Translations under genes and position numbers: made by a program
Notes under the pieces: model-generated
Database searches by the model: none
The model's input: the letters and a program-made list of their open reading frames with translations, nothing else
Told to the model about the DNA's origin: nothing
Source of the DNA: Halomonas sp.
Lineage (GTDB): Bacteria > Pseudomonadota > Gammaproteobacteria > Pseudomonadales > Halomonadaceae
DNA length: 64,000 bases
Direction of reading: 5' to 3'
Assembly: GCF_017983445.1 (NCBI RefSeq)
Contig: NZ_JAGOBJ010000003.1
Coordinates: 62,001 to 126,000 of the forward strand
Shown: positions 48,584-56,788 of the stretch, in pieces
How positions within the stretch are numbered: position 1 is the stretch's first letter
Layout of the letters: each line of letters begins with the position of its first letter

Positions 48584-49786
48584 ATGCAAGAGTCGACCCA
48601 GGGGCTGGCGCGTAATCCGCGTCTGGCCGAATTCGCCTTGGCGCTAGGTGGGTTTGGTATCGGCACCAGTGAATTCGTCATCATGGGGCTGATGAACCGC
48701 GTCGCGGGTGATCTGGCGGTCAGTGTGCCGCAGGTCGGCTATGCCATCAGCAGCTATGCGCTGGGTGTCGTGGTGGGGGCGCCACTGATTTCCGCTCTGG
48801 CCGCACGGGTGCCCAAGCGGGCGTTACTGATTGTTTTGATGCTGGTATTTGCTGTGGGCAATATTGCCAGCGCCATGGCGCCGGGGTTCTGGTCGTTTGT
48901 AGGGCTGCGCTTTATCGCGGGCCTGCCCCATGGTGCTTACTTTGGTGTGGCCGCGCTGGTGGCTGCAGGGGCCGTTCCGGTTGACCAGAGAGCGCGGGCC
49001 ATTTCACGGGTCATGTTGGGCTTGACGACGGCCATCTTGATTGGCGCGCCATTGGGCACCTGGGCGGGAAATCAGTTTGGCTGGCAGATCGCCTTTGTTG
49101 GTGTAGGCGTCATTGCCTTGCTGACGGCTATGTTGATTCGGCTATGGGTGCCCGTACAACCCTTTGATGCGTTGGCAAGCCCGCTGCGCGAGCTGTCGGC
49201 GCTGGTGAAACAGCGCGTACTGGTGACGGTTGCGATTGCCTGCGTAGGCTGCGGCGGCATGTTCTCGATTTTCAGCTACGTGATGCCAACATTGACGCAA
49301 CAGGCGGGCATGAGCGAGGCCTTGGGCCCACTGGTGCTGGTGATTTTTGGCATAGGTTCGATCATCGGTAATCTGGTCGGAGGGCGTATGGCCGACAGAA
49401 ACCTGATGCGTGCCATTCCGCGCATTTTGATCTGGTGTGCCGTGATTCAGGGCGGATACTATTTTGCTGCTGACTACGTCTGGTCAGGGCTTTTATTTGT
49501 AGGCTTGGTGGGTACTTGTATGGCGCTTGCCCCGTCACTGCAAACTCGGTTGATGGATGTGGCGGGCAACGCTCAGACCATGGCGGCTTCGCTTAACCAT
49601 GCAGCGTTCAACGGCGCTAACGCCTTGGGTGCCTGGCTTGCGGGGCTTGTGATCAGCGCAGGCTTTGACTGGTCGAGCACGGGCCCGGTTGGCACCGGTC
49701 TGGCGCTTTGTGGTCTGGCTATTTTCTTCTTTGGAAAATGGCTTGAAAAACGCAGCCCTGAGCCAGACGCCGTCCACGCCCGGTAG
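48584..49786 (+). CDS. Major facilitator superfamily transporter (AraJ/YdhP-like DHA1 exporter)
   Basis: A 400-residue protein with 12 membrane spans. GGFGIGTSEFVIMGL in helix 1, the loop between helices 2-3 (RVPKR) and GLPHGAYFGVAALVAA are characteristic of AraJ/YdhP-type sugar or drug efflux proteins. The frame opens at 48572 (TTG), but ATG at 48584 is correctly spaced from GGGAG. The substrate is unknown. Confidence 0.9.
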   Translation: MQESTQGLARNPRLAEFALALGGFGIGTSEFVIMGLMNRVAGDLAVSVPQVGYAISSYALGVVVGAPLISALAARVPKRALLIVLMLVFAVGNIASAMAPGFWSFVGLRFIAGLPHGAYFGVAALVAAGAVPVDQRARAISRVMLGLTTAILIGAPLGTWAGNQFGWQIAFVGVGVIALLTAMLIRLWVPVQPFDALASPLRELSALVKQRVLVTVAIACVGCGGMFSIFSYVMPTLTQQAGMSEALGPLVLVIFGIGSIIGNLVGGRMADRNLMRAIPRILIWCAVIQGGYYFAADYVWSGLLFVGLVGTCMALAPSLQTRLMDVAGNAQTMAASLNHAAFNGANALGAWLAGLVISAGFDWSSTGPVGTGLALCGLAIFFFGKWLEKRSPEPDAVHAR

Positions 49787-49855
49787 CGCAAAAGTGGCAA
49801 AATAGTCCAATCGTCTCTAATGTGTATAGGGTGCAACCCATAAGGAGGTGACCCC

Positions 49856-50107
49856 ATGCATACTCAAGTGACGAAAAAATCGCGTATTTTGACCCTCAGT
49901 GCTATTGCCGCCTTAACGTTAGGCTTAGCAGGCTGCGGTACGACCACCGGTGAGCGTGCGGCCAGTGGTGCGGGCGTTGGCGCTGCGGTAGGCGCAGGGG
50001 CTGCGGCAGTAACTGGCGGCAGCATCGGTCAGGGGGCGGTAATCGGCGGCGGTGTTGGTGCGGCGACTGGTGCGGCGACTGACCGAGAAGATATCAGCCT
50101 GGATTAA
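49856..50107 (+). CDS. Glycine-zipper lipoprotein
   Basis: An 83-residue outer-membrane lipoprotein candidate: signal with lipobox LAGC (Cys about residue 27), then a glycine/alanine-rich region (about 38-76) of GxxxG repeats typical of glycine-zipper (OsmB/SlyB-like) domains, ending in a short acidic tail. A near-perfect AAGGAGGTGA ribosome-binding site is just upstream, implying high expression. Similar proteins are osmotically induced; the exact function is unknown. Confidence 0.87.
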   Translation: MHTQVTKKSRILTLSAIAALTLGLAGCGTTTGERAASGAGVGAAVGAGAAAVTGGSIGQGAVIGGGVGAATGAATDREDISLD

Positions 50108-50150
50108 GTCTATTCAGCACCGGCTATGATGTACCCGATATACAAATACG

Positions 50151-50846
50151 TTAGCGACATAGCCTGAAGCCGCGCATGCCCATATGAAAATGATCGGCGT
50201 GCGCGGCGTTGTAATCAGGCCCCAGTACGTTACCAAACGTGCCACAAGCACCATCCCGCGCTGCCCGTAAAAACTCTCCCGAGTTTCCTTCATCATCCCA
50301 ATTATTAATCAGCGTAATGCGCTGACCGTTCTCGAATCGAAAGCCGATGACATCCAGCGCTTCAGCAGTCGCGTGTTCGCTGCGCCGGGCGTTTTCACGG
50401 TGATAGATATTACGGCAGGCGAAGCTGCCCACGTGATCGACCTGGCCAACCGGGCTGCCCATTATTGACTGGGCCGCAGGCTGTAGCTCATGGCGCTCAT
50501 ACATCACCCAAGCAAGGGCCAGCGGGCAGGTAGCCACAAAGCTTTGATTAAACCGCACACTGCTGGATTGCATACGCACAACATTGGTAAGCGGGCAGCT
50601 TGCTGTGGGCGCGTAATCGGCAAGCGGTGTATAGCTGAGTTCGCCATCGGGCACGGTATCCAGCGCGGCCAGGCAGGCCTCTCTGTCATCGCTTAGGCGT
50701 TTGATTTTCAGCTGAGTGATGGGAGTGATGGGATCATCGACATGAAGAGGAGCCCACGGCGCCCAGTGGCGAGGGATTTCGATAATACCTTTCTGTACGG
50801 CTACCCCAACGGCAATCAGCAATAATATAAATAGCGTGCTGCGCAT
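50151..50846 (-). CDS. Extensin-like C-terminal domain protein
   Basis: A 231-residue protein with an N-terminal signal anchor (about residues 3-20) and an extensin-like C domain (about 55-231). It has a GSFACRNIYHR segment, SEHATAEALDV and HADHFHMG, a pattern of histidines and aspartate related to D-Ala-D-Ala metallopeptidases (M15-like). Conserved cysteines near residues 58, 84, 107, 144, 199 and 230 suggest disulfides. It probably acts on or binds peptidoglycan in the periplasm. AAGGAGGTT precedes the start. Confidence 0.87.
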   Translation of the reverse strand: MRSTLFILLLIAVGVAVQKGIIEIPRHWAPWAPLHVDDPITPITQLKIKRLSDDREACLAALDTVPDGELSYTPLADYAPTASCPLTNVVRMQSSSVRFNQSFVATCPLALAWVMYERHELQPAAQSIMGSPVGQVDHVGSFACRNIYHRENARRSEHATAEALDVIGFRFENGQRITLINNWDDEGNSGEFLRAARDGACGTFGNVLGPDYNAAHADHFHMGMRGFRLCR

Positions 50847-50998
50847 TTAACCTCCTTGTGTATTCACGCAAACGCTACAGTCCACGCGGTGGGTGTGCGA
50901 TACTGCGCACCTTTATAAGCTTGTGGTTGGGCTACTTGTTTCGCCCACGATGTTTTTTTAAGCCATGTTTTCTTTTTCGCTAACTAGGGAAGCGCTTA

Positions 50999-51613
50999 AT
51001 GTCCCAAGGTACGCTTTTTATTGTTTCGGCGCCGTCGGGTGCGGGCAAAACCAGCTTGGTTCGTGAGCTGATTGAAAGTCTTGATGGCATTCAGGTCTCG
51101 GTATCGCACACCACACGTGCCAAGCGTGAAGGTGAGGTGGATGGTGTGAATTACCATTTCATCGACGTGCCAGGCTTTGAGGCGATGATTAAGCGTGGCG
51201 ATTTCTTTGAGTATGCCAAAGTCTTCGATAATTACTACGGCACGTCGCGTAAGGCAGCACAAACGTTACTGGCGGCAGGTCAGGATGTGATCCTGGAAAT
51301 CGACTGGCAGGGCGCGCAGCAGGTACGCGAGCAAATGCCCAACGCGGTATCCATCTTTATTCTGCCCCCGTCGCGCGATGAGCTGGAGCGCCGCTTGGCG
51401 AGTCGCGGCACCGACGAGCACGCGGTGATCGCACGGCGTATGCGCGATGCCGTTAGCGAGATGTCACACTTTAACGAGTATGATTATCTGGTGATTAATG
51501 ATGACTTCACCACGGCGCTTCAAGAATTGCAGTCATTGGTGATCAGCCGTCGTTTAACGCTTGCCACTGTCAGCGAGCGGCACGCCCCGCTACTCGATGC
51601 GCTCTTGTCATAA
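50999..51613 (+). CDS. gmk: Guanylate kinase
   Basis: A 204-residue enzyme phosphorylating GMP to GDP. The P-loop SAPSGAGKTSL lies at residues 9-19; the GMP-binding residues are in SHTTRAKREGEVDGVNYHF and FEYAKVFDNYYGTS. It heads the conserved gmk-rpoZ-spoT block. Confidence 0.98.
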   Translation: MSQGTLFIVSAPSGAGKTSLVRELIESLDGIQVSVSHTTRAKREGEVDGVNYHFIDVPGFEAMIKRGDFFEYAKVFDNYYGTSRKAAQTLLAAGQDVILEIDWQGAQQVREQMPNAVSIFILPPSRDELERRLASRGTDEHAVIARRMRDAVSEMSHFNEYDYLVINDDFTTALQELQSLVISRRLTLATVSERHAPLLDALLS

Positions 51614-51720
51614 GCGCCTAGCGTCGAGTAATCTATAAGGTCCTATCATCACATTTTTCGCTGGGTCGGTGACGTTATCCAACAACGTCGGCCCGGCGTT
51701 GTCATTACAGGAAGGCCCCC

Positions 51721-51981
51721 ATGGCTCGCGTAACTGTTGAAGATTGTCTGGAAAATGTCGAAAACCGCTTCAAGCTGGTGATGATTTCCACCCAGCGTGC
51801 TCGTCAACTGGCCCGCGGTTCGCGCGATGCTCAACTGGCGTGGGAAAACGACAAGCCCACCGTAATGGCGCTGCGTGAAATTGCAGCAGGCCTTGTCGAT
51901 CACACCGTACTTGACGAGCCGGTTGAAGCGCCTGTTCGTGCGCGTCCTGCTATGGCACCCAGCGCTCAGATCGACGATTAA
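51721..51981 (+). CDS. rpoZ: RNA polymerase omega subunit
   Basis: An 86-residue subunit starting [20 protein letters not shown], with the helix [10 protein letters not shown]. Omega helps fold beta-prime and forms part of a ppGpp-binding site, which matches its position next to spoT. AGGAAGG lies upstream. Confidence 0.98.
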   Translation: MARVTVEDCLENVENRFKLVMISTQRARQLARGSRDAQLAWENDKPTVMALREIAAGLVDHTVLDEPVEAPVRARPAMAPSAQIDD

Positions 51982-52006
51982 GACTGAACGGATAGGGGCG
52001 CGGTAA

Positions 52007-54142
52007 ATGTTCACCATTGATGACCTGGCCGATCGACTCGGCGGCTACTTACCCTCGGACGAGATCCAGCAGGTCAAACGCGCCTTTTACTACGCCGAGC
52101 AGGCCCATGACGGCCAGCGTCGGCGTTCAGGCGAGCCCTACGTTACCCACCCGCTGGCGGTGGCCAATATTCTGGCCAATATGCACATGGACCATCAAAG
52201 CCTGATGGCGGCCATGCTGCACGATGTCATCGAAGATACCGGCGTTTCCAAAAAGGCCCTGGCGGCCCAGTTTGGCAAACCGGTGGCGGAACTTGTCGAT
52301 GGCGTTTCCAAGCTGACTCAAATCACTTTTGAAGATAAAGCCGTGGCTCAAGCGGAAAATTTTCAGAAGATGGTGTTGGCAATGTCGCGGGATATTCGTG
52401 TCATTATCGTCAAGCTTGCCGATCGGCTGCACAACATGCGCACCCTCGGCGCGCTCAGGCCGGATAAAAAACGCCGTATTGCTCGTGAAACGCTGGAAAT
52501 ATATGCGCGTATTGCGGGCCGGCTGGGTATCAATACGATCCGTATCGAGCTTGAAGATCTCTCCTTTCAGGCGATCCACCCCATGCGCTCCGAGCGCATC
52601 AAGCGGGCCGTGGCCAATGCGCGTGGTCACCGGCGCAGCGCCATGCGTGAAATTCAGGCATCGCTACAGCAAAGCCTGGATGATGAAGTGCTGCAAGGCA
52701 CGGTGGTGGGGCGACAAAAGCATCTGCTGTCGATCTATAAGAAGATGCGCGACCAGCGTAAGTCGTTTGCAGAAATCATGGACGTGTTCGGGTTCCGTAT
52801 CATTACCGAAGACGTGGCCAGCTGCTATCGCATTCTGGGCGTGGTGCATAACCTGTATAAACCGGTACCGGGACGCTTTAAAGACTATATTGCCATCCCC
52901 AAGGCCAACGGCTACCAAAGCCTGCACACTACGTTGTTTGGACCGCGCGGCATGCCGATCGAAGTCCAGATCCGCACCCGCGAGATGGAAGCCATGGCCA
53001 ATAACGGTATTGCTGCCCACTGGCTTTATAAAGCAGGACAAACGACCCATCCGATTGCCGAAGGCAGCCACGCTCGAGCCCGCGCCTGGGTCAAAGGGCT
53101 TCTGGAAATGCAGCGTCACGCGGGTAACTCGTTGGAATTTATCGAACATGTCAAAAATGATCTGTTCCCCGACGATATCTACGTGTTTACTCCCAAAGGC
53201 GATATCATGGAGCTGCCTCAGGGCGCCACAGTCATCGACTTTGCCTACAGCGTGCATACCGATATCGGCAATAACTGTATTGCCTGCCGTATCGATCGTC
53301 ACTTGGCACCGCTTTCAACACGCCTGGAAAGTGGTCAGACGCTGGAAATTATCACCGCACCCGGCGCACGCCCTAACCTTGCCTGGCTGAGCTTTGTGTC
53401 CACCGCCAAGGCGCGCTCGGCCATTCGTCATGCCCTGAAGCATCAGCAGCAGACCGAAGCGATTACCCTGGGCCGTCGATTGCTCAATAAGGCACTCACA
53501 CCCTTTGAAACCAGCCTGGAAGAGCTTGATGAGAATCTGCTCAAGCTGGCGTTTAAAGAGTTGGATGTTCCCTCCCAGGATGCTCTCTTAGAGTCGCTGG
53601 GATTAGGTAACCGTATGGCGCACGTAGTGGCCAGGCGATTAGTCGATATCGCTCACGGCGGGCGTCACGATGCTAATTTTGCAGCGGTTGATAGCGGCAA
53701 GGCCGTGCTGATCAGCGGCGGTGAAGGCATGGTGATCAACTTTGCCCGCTGTTGCCATCCGCTACCCGGCGACCCGGTGCTTGGGCATCTTTCCATGGGC
53801 AAGGGGCTGGTTGTTCACCGCGCCGAGTGCCGTAATCTTATTGAACATAAAAACGACCCGGACAAGCTGTTCACGCTGGAATGGTCTGAAACCATTGATG
53901 AAGACTTCCCGGTGGCGCTGCGCATTGAAATTGAAAGCCGCCGCGGCCTTGTGGCCGAGCTTGCTGGTCTTGTTACCGATGCCGACGCCAATATTGAGCG
54001 TATTGGCATCGAAGAACGCGATGCGCGTCTTTCAACGGTCAATCTAACCCTTTCTGTGAAGGGCCGCGTTCATCTAGCGCGCATTATCAAGCGCATCCGT
54101 AACTTGCCTAACGTGAGCAAAATTACGCGTATGACCAATTAA
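52007..54142 (+). CDS. spoT: Bifunctional (p)ppGpp synthetase/hydrolase SpoT
   Basis: A 711-residue RSH protein. The HD hydrolase domain is intact (H48 and HD at 72-73 in MLHDVIEDTG); the synthetase domain has GRFKDYIA, NGYQSLHT and EVQIRTREM; TGS (about 390-450) and ACT (about 635-710) regulatory domains follow. Both catalytic halves look functional, so it is expected to make and break the alarmone. It follows rpoZ by 25 bases. Confidence 0.97.
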   Translation: MFTIDDLADRLGGYLPSDEIQQVKRAFYYAEQAHDGQRRRSGEPYVTHPLAVANILANMHMDHQSLMAAMLHDVIEDTGVSKKALAAQFGKPVAELVDGVSKLTQITFEDKAVAQAENFQKMVLAMSRDIRVIIVKLADRLHNMRTLGALRPDKKRRIARETLEIYARIAGRLGINTIRIELEDLSFQAIHPMRSERIKRAVANARGHRRSAMREIQASLQQSLDDEVLQGTVVGRQKHLLSIYKKMRDQRKSFAEIMDVFGFRIITEDVASCYRILGVVHNLYKPVPGRFKDYIAIPKANGYQSLHTTLFGPRGMPIEVQIRTREMEAMANNGIAAHWLYKAGQTTHPIAEGSHARARAWVKGLLEMQRHAGNSLEFIEHVKNDLFPDDIYVFTPKGDIMELPQGATVIDFAYSVHTDIGNNCIACRIDRHLAPLSTRLESGQTLEIITAPGARPNLAWLSFVSTAKARSAIRHALKHQQQTEAITLGRRLLNKALTPFETSLEELDENLLKLAFKELDVPSQDALLESLGLGNRMAHVVARRLVDIAHGGRHDANFAAVDSGKAVLISGGEGMVINFARCCHPLPGDPVLGHLSMGKGLVVHRAECRNLIEHKNDPDKLFTLEWSETIDEDFPVALRIEIESRRGLVAELAGLVTDADANIERIGIEERDARLSTVNLTLSVKGRVHLARIIKRIRNLPNVSKITRMTN

Positions 54143-54324
54143 AGTCATTAACCCGCCTGGCTGAATCGCTATCGCGCATCGGCCATGCCGTACTATGGCG
54201 GCAGGTCATCATTTTCTAATAAAAAGTATATAAATAAGCTAGTTAGATAATTAGCGCTAAATAACTATTCAATATTAAATCTAATGTTAAAACTAATGCT
54301 AAGAACTCAGGAGCGAAACATCGT

Positions 54325-54714
54325 ATGAGCAACAAAGCCGTTATCAATACCGATAAAGCCCCCGCCGCGATTGGCCCATACTCACAGGCAATTAAAGCTG
54401 GTAATACGGTCTATCTTTCAGGTCAGATTCCGCTGGACCCGACCACCATGGAACTGGTGTCCGAGGATTTTGAAGCGCAGGCGCGTCAGGTATTTACCAA
54501 TTTGAAAGCGGTATGCGAAGAGGCGATGGGGTCGCTTAGCGATGTCGTTAAACTGAATTTGTATCTGGTAGATCTGGATAACTTTGCCATCGTCAATAAA
54601 GTGATGGAAGAGTTCTTTTCTACGCCGTTTCCGGCCCGCGCCGCGGTGGGTGTGAAGGCGCTTCCCAAAGGCAGCCAGGTAGAAGCCGAAGCCGTGATGG
54701 TTATCGGTGATTAA
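54325..54714 (+). CDS. ridA: RidA family reactive intermediate deaminase
   Basis: A 129-residue protein that hydrolyses 2-aminoacrylate and related imines. The family markers are [12 protein letters not shown] near the N terminus, [14 protein letters not shown], and the substrate-binding arginine in [15 protein letters not shown] good AGGAGCG ribosome-binding site precedes the ATG. The 180-base gap from spoT is AT-rich and may hold its own promoter. Confidence 0.96.
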   Translation: MSNKAVINTDKAPAAIGPYSQAIKAGNTVYLSGQIPLDPTTMELVSEDFEAQARQVFTNLKAVCEEAMGSLSDVVKLNLYLVDLDNFAIVNKVMEEFFSTPFPARAAVGVKALPKGSQVEAEAVMVIGD

Positions 54715-54726
54715 TACGCCTTAGAA

Positions 54727-54768
54727 AAAACCGGCCAGATGCAATGGTTAGCGTCTGGCCGGTTTTAT
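54727..54768. terminator. Bidirectional terminator between ridA and the YeeZ-like gene
   Basis: A 13-bp perfect stem (54727-54739 with 54754-54766), extendable by three more pairs including a wobble, begins with AAAA and ends in TTTT, so it works for both converging transcripts. Confidence 0.93.
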
Positions 54769-54824
54769 ACAACGTTTACTTATTTAGCGTTTATATATCT
54801 TTCACACTGCTGCGCGTGTAGTAC

Positions 54825-55706
54825 TCAGGCTTTCTGAGGCTTTAAAAAGCCGCCCTCTTTGAGTATTTGTGCATATCCTTCACGGTAGCTTGGGTAGCTA
54901 AACTGGTAGCCGGTTTCGAGAATACGCTGGTTATCGCACCGCTTGCTGGCCCGGCGGCGCAGCGGTGACTGCATGGTATCGGTAGATTCCACCTTGAGCT
55001 GCTTGCCAATCCAGGCCATCACGTTATGCATAGTGACCGGCTCGCAGTCGCTACCCAGGTACAGGTTCGCAAGCGGCTGGCCACTTTCCTGAATGCGGAT
55101 CAAGTGGGCCAAGATGCCGGTGCAGTCATCCCGGTGAATGCGGTTGGAGTAGATAACCGGCGTAACGGCAGCGATACGGCCTTCTGCCACCTGATGAATC
55201 AAGCGGTCACGGCCTGGCCCATAAATGCCTGAAAAGCGCACGACGGTGCCGGGTAGCGGATGGTCAAACAGCATCTGTTCAGCTTCACACATCAGCATGC
55301 CGGAGAAGCTGGTGGGGCCGGTGGGGCTTTCCTCGTTGACCTCTTCGCCTTCCTGCTGGCCATACACGCTGGTCGACGATACGAAGAAGACACGGCGCGG
55401 CGGCTTTTCGTGCTGCTCCATCACGCCGAGCACGCGCTTCAGGCCTTCCGGATAGGCACTTTGGTAAGCGCTTTCTTCAAAGCGGTCAGCGCTTACGCTA
55501 TAAATTACGTAGTCTGCCTGGGGAAGTGCAGACGCGTCGGTTTCATCCAGTTCGTTAAGGTCGAGCGCCAGGGGCTCAATGCCCGTGTCTTGTAATGCAG
55601 CTGTTTTACGACGTACGCCAATGACGCGATGTCCTTCATCAATCAACTCGCGCCCTAAGGTAATGCCAAGATCACCACAACCGATAATCAGTACAGTTAG
55701 CTTCAC
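54825..55706 (-). CDS. NAD(P)-binding epimerase/dehydratase-like protein (YeeZ-like)
   Basis: A 293-residue extended-SDR-fold protein: nucleotide-binding LIIGCGDLGITLGREL at the N terminus, VSSTSVYGQQEGE with the active-site serine and tyrosine, and RFSGIYGPGRDRL. The upstream GTG at 55715 is also in frame, but the GTG at 55706 is better spaced from AAGGAG. The substrate is unknown. Divergent from oxyR. Confidence 0.88.
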   Translation of the reverse strand: MKLTVLIIGCGDLGITLGRELIDEGHRVIGVRRKTAALQDTGIEPLALDLNELDETDASALPQADYVIYSVSADRFEESAYQSAYPEGLKRVLGVMEQHEKPPRRVFFVSSTSVYGQQEGEEVNEESPTGPTSFSGMLMCEAEQMLFDHPLPGTVVRFSGIYGPGRDRLIHQVAEGRIAAVTPVIYSNRIHRDDCTGILAHLIRIQESGQPLANLYLGSDCEPVTMHNVMAWIGKQLKVESTDTMQSPLRRRASKRCDNQRILETGYQFSYPSYREGYAQILKEGGFLKPQKA

Positions 55707-55858
55707 CTTATCCACTCCTTTTGATAAAAATTCCCTATGGGATACAAACTACCTGCGAGATGTGACATCGTCAGCAGGGTTTGCCTATCCCTTTCCGTCC
55801 CGCTGACTGCCATGATGTTAGTCACGAGCTGCTACGAGAGGATGCCCACTGGCGCCGT

Positions 55859-56788
55859 ATGACTTTAACAGAACTTCGCTACATCGTAACCCTTGCCCAA
55901 GAGCGCCACTTTGGCCGCGCGGCTGAACGCTGCCACGTATCGCAGCCGACGCTGTCGGTTGCGGTCAAAAAACTTGAGGATGAGCTGGAGATACCGCTGT
56001 TTGAGCGCTCCAAATCCACCATTCAGGTCACCCCGCTTGGCGAGAAGATCATTGCCCAGGCTCAGCGCGTGCTGGAGCAAAGCCGGTTGATTTATGAAAT
56101 GGCCAGCGCCGGTAAAGATCAGCTATCGAATCCGCTGCGCATCGGGGCGATTTACACCATCGGCCCGTATTTATTTCCGCATCTGATTCCCGCGCTTGCC
56201 GATATTGCGCCGCAAATGCCGCTGTATATTGAAGAAGGTATGACCGGAACGTTACGTGCTAAGCTAAAAAACGGTGAGTTGGATGTCATTATCGTGGCGC
56301 TACCGTTTACTGAAACCGATATTGTGACCAAGCCTATTTACGAAGAGCAGTTTGAAGTATTGATACCCGCCAACCATCGTTGGGTTGAGCGCGAGGCTAT
56401 TCGTAAAGAGGAGCTGCTTGAAGAGCGCCTGTTGCTGCTGGGTGAAGGCCACTGCTTTAGGGATCAGATTCTTGAAGCGTGCCCGGCGATTACTCAAAAG
56501 CTCAACAACCCGAATAACACCCTGATTGCCGAGGGCGGGTCGCTTGAAACCATTCGGCATATGGTGGCGTCACGGTTGGGGATTACCGTATTGCCGCAGT
56601 CAGCGCTAGGAACCGATCAGTATGAAAACGCCATGCTCGAGAGCCGCCCATTCGTTGACCCAGCGCCTTCACGAACGGTGGCGATCGCCTGGCGAGCCAG
56701 CTTTCCGCGCCCTAAAGCGATCGACGCTCTGGTGGATGCCATCAGCCAGTGCAAGCAGCCTGCCCAAAAGGGTAAAGCGCGCTCATGA
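55859..56788 (+). CDS. oxyR: LysR-family hydrogen-peroxide sensor OxyR
   Basis: A 309-residue LysR regulator with the OxyR redox pair Cys199 and Cys208 (GEGHCFRDQILEACP), which form a disulfide on peroxide stress. The N-terminal helix-turn-helix (about 5-60; ELRYIVTLAQERHFGRAAER) and the C-terminal TVAIAWRASFPRPKAI match Pseudomonas OxyR closely. The frame opens 26 codons earlier, but MTLTELRYIV is the family start. It overlaps recG by ATGA, the oxyR-recG order seen in Pseudomonas. Confidence 0.96.
   Translation: MTLTELRYIVTLAQERHFGRAAERCHVSQPTLSVAVKKLEDELEIPLFERSKSTIQVTPLGEKIIAQAQRVLEQSRLIYEMASAGKDQLSNPLRIGAIYTIGPYLFPHLIPALADIAPQMPLYIEEGMTGTLRAKLKNGELDVIIVALPFTETDIVTKPIYEEQFEVLIPANHRWVEREAIRKEELLEERLLLLGEGHCFRDQILEACPAITQKLNNPNNTLIAEGGSLETIRHMVASRLGITVLPQSALGTDQYENAMLESRPFVDPAPSRTVAIAWRASFPRPKAIDALVDAISQCKQPAQKGKARS

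Noticed and set aside
52329-53390. A 353-codon open frame within spoT in another frame
   Set aside because: It is rich in Arg, Ser, Cys and Trp, typical of an out-of-frame shadow, and is fully inside the well-supported spoT gene.
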